Assembly (NCBI GenBank): GCA_020466095.1
Contig: CM035806.1
Location: 140,055,934-140,119,933, forward strand
DNA from: Chlorops oryzae
Taxonomy: Eukaryota > Arthropoda > Insecta > Diptera > Chloropidae
DNA: 64,000 nucleotides
Reading direction: 5' to 3'
In this document: one piece after another, positions 55,041 through 64,000 of the stretch
How the letters are laid out: each line of letters begins with the position of its first letter
Numbering within the stretch: position 1 is the stretch's first letter
Made by a program: the position numbers and the translations under genes
The notes under the pieces: model-generated
Database searches by the model: none
Told to the model about the DNA's origin: nothing
What the model saw: the letters and a program-made list of their open reading frames with translations, nothing else

Positions 55041-55535
55041 ACGTTCGATATTAAATCGGGAAAAATGACGAATGCTTATCCCAAAATTTTGTATTCAGTT
55101 CATCAATAAAGGGAGCGCGAAAATGGGGAAAAACTCGTTTGAGAACAATATTTATAGATATGTATGTGATGGATAAATATAAAAATATTTTGTTTTTTCG
55201 TGCCAGGCGTTATTTCAGTTCATTGCATTTTAGAACATCTGAGGGAAGACCGGATAGTGTGAATGAACGCGCTCCACCCACGCTCAATCGCTCGCACTCT
55301 TTCTGCCTCTTGTTCGAGTAGTTTGACCTTTTAAATACAAGAAACGGGAATTCCAATTCTGTTTTTAAAATGGTAAACAACAATAGGTTTTTGCCCTCTT
55401 TTTTCATACAAAAACTATCTTATGGTAACTATTTAAATCTTCCAATGGAGTACTTTTTTTTTTTTTTGTTGAATGATTTTTCTTGCTAAATATTAGATTA
55501 CCGCATAAATCACTTCAACTGTTTTTTGTGGTCAC
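55041..55535. other. Gene-free stretch
   Basis: No gene seen. Confidence 0.4.
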
Positions 55536-55539
55536 AGAA

Positions 55540-55740
55540 GGGCATTTCCAGAAAAAGTAAACTTTTTGTCGCGTCCGTATATAGCTGATTGCTATTCAAG
55601 ACTGCATAGAAATTATGAAAAATATAAAAGTCCGCATAAGCTCTACGAAAGTATTGAGAAGCAAAAGTACTATTTACCGCATACTCGAATTCGGGATTTA
55701 AAATTGCTCATTTAAGTGTCGCGTCCGTTTGGAAATGCCC
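55540..55740 (+). mobile_element. MITE with GGGCATTTCCA ends, copy 3
   Basis: Same element as 45125-45326 at an unrelated site, flanked by AGAA on both sides, which independently confirms a 4-bp duplication. Confidence 0.88.
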
Positions 55741-55945
55741 AGAAGCGATGGTAACGTACAATGGCATTGACGGGATAACATTATTCAGTAGAGTCTCGAT
55801 TGTGTGAAAAAAATTTTTTTTTGTTAGGACTGTTCATGTTACCGAGACTGTTTACACGATCGAGGCAATTTTTTTTTTTTTTTTTTTTTTTTTTTGTTCA
55901 TTGAAATATGTCAAAAAATAAGTATTCTCATTTTCATGCTTACGA

Positions 55946-56086
55946 GGGGCTCTCTCACGCTCTGTCAGAAATGAAAAACTTCATATAAAACACACTTCAG
56001 AAATGAATCAAAAATTTTCTGAAGTGTTTTTTTTGGATGAAGTTTTTCATTTCTGTTTCATTTCTGACAGAACTGGAGAGAGTCCC
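55946..56086. mobile_element. 141-bp foldback MITE
   Basis: GGGGCTCTCTC / GAGAGAGTCCC ends with long complementary arms including CTGTCAGAAATGAAAAACTT. Confidence 0.65.
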
Positions 56087-56091
56087 TACAA

Positions 56092-56311
56092 GTTAGGTTA
56101 GGTAAGGTTAATGTAGCTGCCACCATGAAGGTGCTGACACACTTAGGCCTCGCATGGGCCCTTTGTGATACCACAAAAGATGATAAACCAAAGAAAAAGA
56201 ACAAAAAACCATAAAAACCTCCACGACCTGAGCTGGGTGTCGTACCCAGGGCCTCTCACTTCGTAAATTGGCGTCTCAGCCAACGACGGCACATAGGCCG
56301 TCAAAAATCTA
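56092..56311 (-). mobile_element. SINE type 1, copy S7
   Basis: TTAGGTTAGG tail, TGTAGCTGCCACC, ACACTTAGGCCTCGCATGGG, TTGTGATACCAC, AGCTGGGTGTCGTACCC and GGCGTCTCAGCCAACGACGG on the plus strand, that is a full-length copy on the minus strand. Confidence 0.75.
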
Positions 56312-56472
56312 CGTTAGAAAGAGAAAAAAACTCTATGTGACACACAAATTTCACACAAAATTTCGGTATTAAAAATTTGTTCATGCTAAAGAGGTTTTTG
56401 ACTGTTCACACCACCGAGCGCTTAGTGAAGAAAATGTATGCATGTGTTTACTCTGTTCGTAGACTCTACTGT

Positions 56473-57560
56473 AGTTTTTTTTAGCTTAACTTTTAAGGCT
56501 TATCTGGAGGCTAAATGTTTGACCTCCTCATACATTCCATGATTTCCTTTCGCCATTTGTTTGCAACTTGCGACGTTTTCCATGCTTCGATAAACGGATG
56601 ACGTGTAAAGAACGCCACTGCTCGGCTGGTCGTCTCCTCATAGGTTCTTCTTATTCTCTTATCCCGCTTTTATTTTTCTTTTTCCTTTTCCTTTTCCTTT
56701 TCACTGACTTACCATAATTCAGTTTTAAGATTTCAAGCTTAAACTTCTCTAAGTGATTTCTTAATCCGCTTCCGAGAACCTAGAGTAATATTGCAGTCGG
56801 ACAGCTCACCGCACTACTAGTCAGTGGTGGGCTTCACAATATGTAGAATGAATGTTTTTTTTTTTTTTTGTTTTTTTTTGTTTTTACTCTTGTTGGTTTT
56901 CCATAAAAAAGACAAAAAGGAAGCTCTACACTGTCGTCTGTTATCTTCCAGGCAAGCGGTCGTATTTCTCATGACCAGTAGAGCATGGCACGGCTCGGCA
57001 CGGCCCGGAGTTAAGTGTAAGTGGATCGTATCTTTGCATTACACTCTTTGCGAACTTCAAGTGCTGGGAAACTGAATTTTCATATTTCAGTTGGTTCTCA
57101 GTGTCTTAAATTTTATGGGATTTAGAAAAATTCTAAAGGTGAAATTTCCAAATGACATTTACATGCATACATATGTGTGTACAAATCGAACTGAGGGGAG
57201 GAGGAGTGAAAAAATTGTGAAAACGAAGAAGTATCATAACAGCTTAGTCTGTGCGGGACTACTAGTGCTGGTTTCGCGGGCTTTGCGGATTTAAAGAGAA
57301 AATGGTTCTCCAATATCAAAAGAAGCTAGTAACTGTTCAGAGAAAATCTTACTTCATATGCCTGGTGCTAACTTTTTGTAATATGCAGTTGGTGTACCCC
57401 AAGAAGTTATCCAGTTTTGTCTTTTCTTTATTTTGGTAAACAAATTTTAAAAAAAAAAAGTGCTAGAGGTTAGGAGCTAGGGGCTAGAAAAGGTAAAAAG
57501 TATTGAAAAAAAAGAGTTGAATTTTTGGGGATTTTTGCTATTTATGGCCAGTGAAAATCG
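56473..57560. other. Gene-free stretch
   Basis: CTTTTC repeats at 56680-56702, poly-T at 56856-56880; no gene recognised. Confidence 0.4.
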
Positions 57561-57568
57561 ATTATAAC

Positions 57569-58016
57569 CAGGAACGTGAACTGGTTTTGAATCGAACTGG
57601 TTTTAAACCGGAAAACCGGTTTTATCTGCTGATGAATACCGAAGTTTTCCATTAACCGAACCCCTTTTTGTAAAGGTTCAGGGTATCATTTTTGCCTGCA
57701 ACCATGCACAGTGGTCGCTCTCATAGGTCAAAAATAAAAAAATCGAATCGATTTTCTTATGAAATTAGTATCGATAGCATCTCTAATATGAGTAAGGTAA
57801 CCACCACAAACTTTTTATTGTGCAAATTTTAACCCTAAATGGTAAAAAATTGCGTTAGAAGTGGGAACACGTGCTAACAAATTTTTTCAGATTGAGAAAT
57901 TCCCGAACCGATGAACCGGTAGAAAAACCGGTTTGACGAATCAATCCAAAAGTTCAAACACGGTTCGAACCGCCAAACCGAATCGGGCAAATTTTCCAGA
58001 AATTTTCAAATCCCTG
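57569..58016. mobile_element. hAT-like MITE rich in AACCGG
   Basis: CAGGAACGTGAA and TTTCAAATCCCTG ends flanked by ATTATAAC on both sides (57561-57568, 58017-58024). Both arms have many AACCGGTT-type words. No coding capacity. Confidence 0.85.
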
Positions 58017-58024
58017 ATTATAAC

Positions 58025-58835
58025 AGACACGGTTATAACAGACTCTCACATATAGAAGACAAAGCCTCCGTCCCTCCGAGTATAATGGAAATAATGCATT
58101 GGAATTCGTATATTACAGACATCGCTTGAAGTCGACCCTCTATCGCTTATAAAATAGACGATTGGAAGTCCCCACGACTCGATATATCGTTTATATCTAA
58201 TAGACAAATGACTGATTCCTTTACGTACGACGTATACAAATGCAATGTTACGTTTTGTTTTAATGCAAAATGTTTTTATTATGACATATGCATACTTAAT
58301 ATTAACGTAAGGCGACCAACCGTCCCGAATTCTAAGGCAAAAATGTTCCTCGAGCATTACTGCCAATAACAGAATGTCTGCTATAGATGATATATGTATG
58401 TATCGTATGAATGTATATAGCAGACTGTCTTCTATATGCGATACATTTCTATAATAGAAATCGTATACAACAGACAGATTTTACGGTCCGTTGAAGTCTG
58501 TTATAAACGGTTTTGTATATATAAATATACCCGTATATTGAGTTTTTTTTGGGTCAGTTATTATTAGATATTTTCTCCAAGTCTATGTTTAAAACTTTGT
58601 GATAGTCAAGAAAATAAAATATAAAATGGTTCACGAGACATAGACAGAATTAAGTGCGCAACTTAATTGTCGGCCACACTTTTCTGGGTTCATTTAAAAT
58701 TGAACTCTAGCCAATCTAACAAAACTAAACAGGAAGTTGCCGAATTTATCAATTCAAAATTTTTGGTTTACATTTGATGACCGCAAAAATGTGTCACATT
58801 TTTATTGAATTTCTCTTACTATAGTTTTACATTTT
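58025..58835. other. Gene-free stretch
   Basis: Short CAGACT / AGTCTG and TCTATATG words are arranged in inverted order at about 58030-58065 and 58420-58510, perhaps remains of another element. No gene seen. Confidence 0.35.
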
Positions 58836-59363
58836 TATACCCGACACACTCTTGTGTCGAGGGTATATTGAGTTTGTGTAGTTGTGTGTAACACCTAGAA
58901 CCAGTCGAGATAGACCATACAAAATATATATAGATATACATATGTCCGGCTGCCTGTCTGTATACAGTTTTTTTTTTATCGAAGGAGTTGAGATATCTTG
59001 AAGAAATTTGGTATGCGTGCTCACCGGGATATGGGTAAAAATATATTCGAGAACGGACCCGATGGGACCATTATTAGGGGTACCTCCAGTACTGGGGTCT
59101 CTTACGAAAATCACAAAAATTGCTCTAAAATCGAAGTTTTTCAAGATATTTTGATGAAATTTGATATTTGAACATGTTTAATATAATAACCAAAAATTGG
59201 AAAAGAGGGCGTGACCGAAGGGCGTTTTTCGACAATTTCTTCCTACACCCGAAATTCAAATGGGACTTGAACGAAATTTGGCACTTATGCTTCCTTTGTA
59301 GCCACAAACATCCTCCCAAAAAATTTCTTTGATCGGTCCTTATAAAGGGTACCTCCAGTACTA
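58836..59363 (+). mobile_element. TATACCC-ended repeat R1, copy d (3' truncated)
   Basis: Starts TATACCCGACACACT and follows copy b up to ACCTCCAGTACTAG, where the sequence changes abruptly to the GTCGAA-rich foldback. The 3' hairpin is absent. Confidence 0.75.
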
Positions 59364-60425
59364 GCCCAAGTAGCAAAATAGGTCGAAAATTGGTAAATTC
59401 TTACCTATATTAGGTCAGAATATTTATTGACCTAACCAAAATAGGTCGAAATTACGTGATTCGACGTCGAGTCGACGTAAGTGGGGAATAGATTGAAGTC
59501 GATTGGCGGTAATAATAGGTCATAATAGGGATTTCGACTTCAAAGTCGGGCAAAAAAGAAGTCCGTTTACCTAATATTAGTCGAAAAGAAGTCGCAATCA
59601 ATTTTTCGACCTAATTGGACTTATGAGTAAAACGAAAGAGAACTTAAAAGGAAACGAAAAAAGTGAGAGAGAGAGTAACAGAGAAAGATATAAATACATA
59701 ATATCTTACTCAGTCATTCGTTTACTCGAAAGCAGAAATGAACGAGAATTTTCTTCTTCGTGTTCTTAAAATAAATAATAAATAAATTTGGACTTCATTA
59801 AAAATTTATTTTGCGCTTAATAATCCCAAAAACATTTCCCGCTGAGATTTTTCGTGAAAGTGTTCCTTCACTTTTTCATTTTTAAGGGGCTTTCTCATTG
59901 ATGGAAATTAAATAAATATTGCTTGGAAAAAATTGTTTTTTTAAAGAAAAAACATATGCAGAAGAATAATTCTCAATTTGCCATTCGAAAAACATGGCGG
60001 AGCTCGACCTATTTTGACCTATTTCGACTTTAAAGTCAAACCGACTATGAACCAAAAATCAATTCCGCTCGACTTTGAAGTCGAAGCATGCAACAAAATA
60101 AGTCAACTTTTGACCCTAATTCGCCCTATAAGTCAAACGGACTTTAAAGTCGAATTTTAGTCGAAAAATTGGTCGGTTTGCCTTGAAAAATTACCTAATT
60201 GGAAGTCAAAGTCAATCAATATTAAGTCACAAAATAGGGCATTTTTACCTCTTTTCGACCAAAAATCGACTTGTTAGTCGAAACGATTTGAAGTCTGAAA
60301 TAGGTCGAAAAAAGGTAATTTGGACCTTCGAAACGGACTTTATTATATATTTAAATAGCTCATAATAATGGGAATATGATAGGGTAATTTAACCTAATAG
60401 GCATTCCTTATCCTGGGAAGCTATT
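59364..60425. repeat. Foldback region packed with GTCGAA / TTCGAC motifs
   Basis: Two arms (59364-59625 and 59995-60360) are filled with short words AGGTCGAAA, GACTTTAAAGTC, TAGTCGAAA and their complements, on both strands. The central part (59626-59990) lacks them. Ends are weakly complementary (CCCAAGTAGCAAAATAG and CTATTGTGCTTAGGG). Confidence 0.7.
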
Positions 60426-62031
60426 GTGCTTAGGGTCAATTGTTGAAACAAAATGCTAAAAATTTTCAAATTTTTAATGTTACTTAAAAAAATATTTAAG
60501 CACTCAAATTTTTTTAAAATTTACAATTGAAGGTGTTCGTACTCTAACCGCCTCTAACCCTAAATTTTCACAATTACTTAAAAATTTTAAAACTATTGTT
60601 TTTAACCCTGGGGTGACATAGATCCAAAATTTAAGGTTAAATAATTCAATATAAAAAGTATTTAAGGAAATATCGGCATAACGATTTTGAAATTCTTTTC
60701 TTCCTTGTCACCCCATTTTCTTTGCTTCGCCTAATCTCGCTTCTTCTAGTTTGAAATTTAAAGTCCTTTGAAGCAATTTGGTTTTTGAAACCGTACCGAG
60801 TACCTTATAATCTACATGGGCGCCGACGAATCAGGCCCCAATTTGTTAGTCCATTTTGGGTTAGAACAATTTGGAAAAAGCTTTGCCAGTTTTAAATTCA
60901 AATCATTTATTCTTTAAAAATGTTCAACCTCCAAAATCTGAAACCCAATACCACATTGGTTTTGTAAATTCCATACTGGGGACCAAAAATGCAGGGATTT
61001 TGACTTTGTCTCATGAATATGGACATAAAATTTAGTAAGCCGCCCACTCCTTCAAAAAAAATTTTCAAATCAGAAAAGGCAGAAACCAAATTAGGACATT
61101 TAAACAATTCTGAACGTGAAAAATTTTACTTTGCATTCATCCACAAATGGGTTGTTTTACTTCCAAAAAACGGTGAACTTCGAATGTGGTATAAAGTAAA
61201 CAAAAAGAAAAAAATGATGTGAACTCTCAAATTCCCTACTATTTTTCCCGTAAACAAATAAAATTAGAATTCTTATTAGCAACAAAGTTACCAAAATTTT
61301 AAGTGTGAAACAGTATCCCCAAACCCACACAAATAAAGAATTAAACTTGACTAAAATCGAGCATTTAATTTGTAATGAATTCGAATTGATAGGTTTTAGG
61401 CCATATTAATTTGCCCCATCGCGCCAATTAAAAGAATTGGCTAATTTGACCGGTATTTATGTACTTTAATTTTACTTTTCTTGTTTTACTTCGTTTAAAT
61501 ATTGGAACCCTAAAAATTTGTCTTATGCAACGAAGAGAGATAAATTTAAACAGTTTTTGAGTATGTAAGCAAATATGAAGAGCCGTCTTGAGGCGAGCTT
61601 GGGAACTAGAGGGTTAAGTCTGTTCGCGTACTGCACGAAACTGCCCAATTTTTTGAAAACTGTATGAAAATTGGACAAAATTGGACAGTTTCGGGCAGTT
61701 CACTTGCCGCTTTCCGTAATAAGGCTTCTTTGCAATAATTCAATTCAAGTTGATGGTTCATTGCGAGTCTCTTGAGTTCATTTCCTCAAACGTCGTTGGC
61801 TGTCGAAAAGTCAATGCCGCAACAATGAATTCCATGTCCAAATGCCTTACTGAAGACCGAAGACTGAAGACCGAAGACCATGAACATGGAAATCACTAAT
61901 CCCCACGCACACATATAAACAATAACATTCTTACACTCATACGCGTAAAAGAGCATTCTTGAAGTCCACAGCTTTGGCGATAAAATCTTCGATTGAAGCG
62001 AAGCCAAGCGCAGTCATAAAAGACAGTCAAT

Positions 62032-62066
<35 letters not shown>

Positions 62067-64000
62067 GAATGCAAGCCAAAGCCATTGCCAAAGAAAAAAC
62101 CCGAAGAGATTTTTCGCAATACGTTAACGCATGCAGTTTTGTAATACATAGTTGCGGCCGGGCCTGTCCTTTCCTTTTTTTGTTGCCTTTACTTCCTCTT
62201 TCCCACTGTGCATATAGTACATATGTATGTACGTATGTGCACACAGTATGTCCATACATTTGATAAAGGCATTGATTGAAGATTGCTCTTACCCTCGAAA
62301 GATTGCATGAGATGAACTCGTCAGAGCGCTCGTCAGACCGCTCGCCAGAATTTCAGCCTGCAGCTGATGTTATTCGAAGGATGCGACTGCATGTTAATTT
62401 ATCTATTGTGCAAAATTGTTTTAATCTCTTCGATGCAGGCTTGTGTCTGTCTTTCCTCGTCCGTCCGTCCGTCTGGCTGCCGATCTCTCTATCAGTGTGT
62501 ATCTCTGTCTGTGCCGACGTGTGTGGATGCGTTGTGTTCGTATGCCATTTGTCCAGTCAACTTATTGAACTTGTCTTAATGTATGTGAACATGTCGTTGC
62601 AGCGAGTATCGGTTTGCAAATGTCGAATCTTGGCGTTTAAAGTGCACGGCTGATTAAGAATCGAAGACCCTACGAGATTCTGGGGCGGGAAAATTTAATT
62701 GGTTAACTTGTAATCAATCTTGCCAACGAGTTTGTGTGCATACGAAATTACTGAACTACTTGTTTTAGCAGTTACATCTCTCTGGGTCGTAGAACCTGAA
62801 ATTAATTATTTCTAGTGCCTGTTTTTTTTTTTTTTTTTTTTTTTTTGTGTAATCAGCAATCGGGTTAAGAGAAGAGGAAGAAGTTCAGATAGTAAAACTA
62901 CCTAATTTACACATAGATCTACACAAAGCTTTGAAACGGGCGATTTTGAAGTATTTCAAAAATATTTGGTTTTTTCTTCTTGGTTCCGATTGACTCTTCC
63001 TATTGCCCATGGGAGTACTACTGCAGTATGCGATATAATTTGGATTCCCCCTGCAATAAATAGGTCCGGTCCAATTTCGACCGCGGGTCGGTCCTAAAGA
63101 AGTCATGACCGGTCCTTTCCATACATTCAACTCACCTCTTTTAATATAGGGCTGTCATTGAAAAACAACCAGTCCCTTTTCAAGGCTTGTGCGCTTGGTT
63201 GCTGGTGAGTCGCGGATGAGTCCCTTTGTCGGAACTCACCCAACAACGCTTATTTTGGGACTAGAGGAGGGTGAATCCCATAGTGGTTAACCCTAGACCG
63301 GTGGCAATTCAATAGATTCCTACTTTGATGCGGAGTATTTTTTTAAAGAATAACTGAATATGTATTCAAGAATATATTCGTTCACACCACCGAGGTGTTC
63401 TGGCACGCTCTTTCAACCAATATCACCGTATTTCAGAAGATAATTTTTTTTTTTTTTTATAATTAATTTGGTTATCAGCATTAGGCAAATTCTTTTTTTT
63501 TTTTTTCTTCTACAGTTCATTTTTTGTAAATCAGTAAAATGTTTTTATTAAAAATCCGAAAACCCCCCGGGGATGTCACCAACCTAGTGACAACGACATT
63601 AAGAAATACAAAACTAAGAGCATTCATTTGAGAGAAAAACTGATTTATTTTTCATTTTTGTTGGTCCCCCTCGCTACGCTCTAGAGAATTCCTGTATGAA
63701 TGTTGTGGGTGTGAGAGACAAGCGATGAACATTTTACGTTCAATAATCGATTAACGCATCATATGAATAATTGAATCATAATAATTGCAATACCAATTAA
63801 ATCGAAAGATATTAATCGATTAATCGATTATTTTAAGCAGAATAAAAAACTCCAAAGACGGTTTTAATTGTTAATTTTAATCAAGTGACGTTAGGTTCAG
63901 ACAAACTGAACGCTTCCACTTTGTACAATGATTATGGTTTCTGGTAGTTTTATTTAAAAGTGCTTTCAAACTGGAGCTAGAAATTCAAAAATAAAAGTTT
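60426..64000. other. Gene-free right flank
   Basis: No supported gene. Holds AT-rich DNA to 61560, a short foldback around AACTGCCCAATTTT (61640-61705), poly-T at 62034-62061 and 62822-62846, TATGTATGTA at 62221-62237, CCGTCCGTCC at 62459, and GTGTGTGTC-type patches. The Cys/Val-rich frames at 62276-62653 come from the TCTGTC/GTGTG patch. Confidence 0.45.

Larger units (their letters stand above)
55788..56472. mobile_element. Possible pogo-like element carrying a MITE and a SINE
   Basis: CAGTAGAGTCTCGATTGTGT on the left and GACTCTACTG on the right form short inverted ends. Contains poly-T (55869-55895), the MITE at 55946-56086 and the SINE at 56092-56311. No clean TSD. Confidence 0.4.

Noticed and set aside
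62276..62653. 125-codon ORF with hydrophobic segments
   Set aside because: Its hydrophobic part comes from TCTGTC/GTGTG low-complexity DNA, and the start is not ATG.

Overview
The window is nuclear DNA from a higher fly (Diptera, Schizophora; a tephritid or a relative is plausible but not proven). The evidence is an AT-rich, intron-poor but transposon-laden sequence, short 50-90 bp introns with GTRAGT-type donors, a Pgant6-type GalNAc-transferase with a fly-like N-terminus, irritans-subfamily mariner DNA, and tRNA-headed SINEs. It looks like intergenic or intronic euchromatin with few genes and many small non-autonomous transposons, often inserted into one another.

Four protein-coding genes can be supported. 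(1) 11860-12789 (-) is an intronless 309-codon ORF of unknown function; one Cys and a later D-S-H triplet recall papain-fold deubiquitinases. (2) 28345-30435 (+) is a three-exon polypeptide GalNAc-transferase (Pgant6/GALNT10 type), complete at 655 aa. (3) 33808-35133 (-) is a four-exon TruA-family pseudouridine synthase (PUSL1 type, 322 aa), reconstructed from four exons. (4) 33175-33771 (-) is a 198-aa DUSP19-type dual-specificity phosphatase whose ATG lies only 36 bp after the PUSL1 stop, on the same strand. The GalNAc-transferase and the phosphatase/synthase pair converge. A possible first coding exon (39269 on, +) and 5'-UTR-like sequence (38000-39163) suggest a further gene that continues outside what can be recognised.

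Layout: 1-11.2 kb is transposon debris (SINE, an 8-bp-TSD hAT-like element, a mariner-type foldback, two members of a MITE family with a 42-43 bp internal tandem repeat). 11.8-12.8 kb is gene 1. 13.8-14.4 kb is a large CT tract. 15.09-18.62 kb and 24.34-27.87 kb are two nearly identical 3.5 kb direct copies that share nested MITEs and a SINE. Between them lie a broken non-LTR retrotransposon, an STPR-repeat coding relic and a block that looks like poor consensus sequence. 28.3-35.1 kb is the gene-dense part. 35.2-50 kb contains Harbinger-like and hAT-like elements, a nested stack around a Himar1-like mariner with one frameshift, and more SINEs. 50-60.4 kb contains four-copy TATACCC-ended repeats, more hAT-like MITEs and a foldback packed with GTCGAA motifs. 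60.4-64 kb has no recognisable gene.

The most notable structural signals are the target-site duplications that can be read directly (8 bp, 4 bp, 3 bp and TA classes), the nested insertions that date one another, two SINE types with different tRNA-like heads but a common 3' module, and the tight PUSL1-DUSP19 pair. Everything here comes from reading the sequence and from family knowledge; no database search was run.
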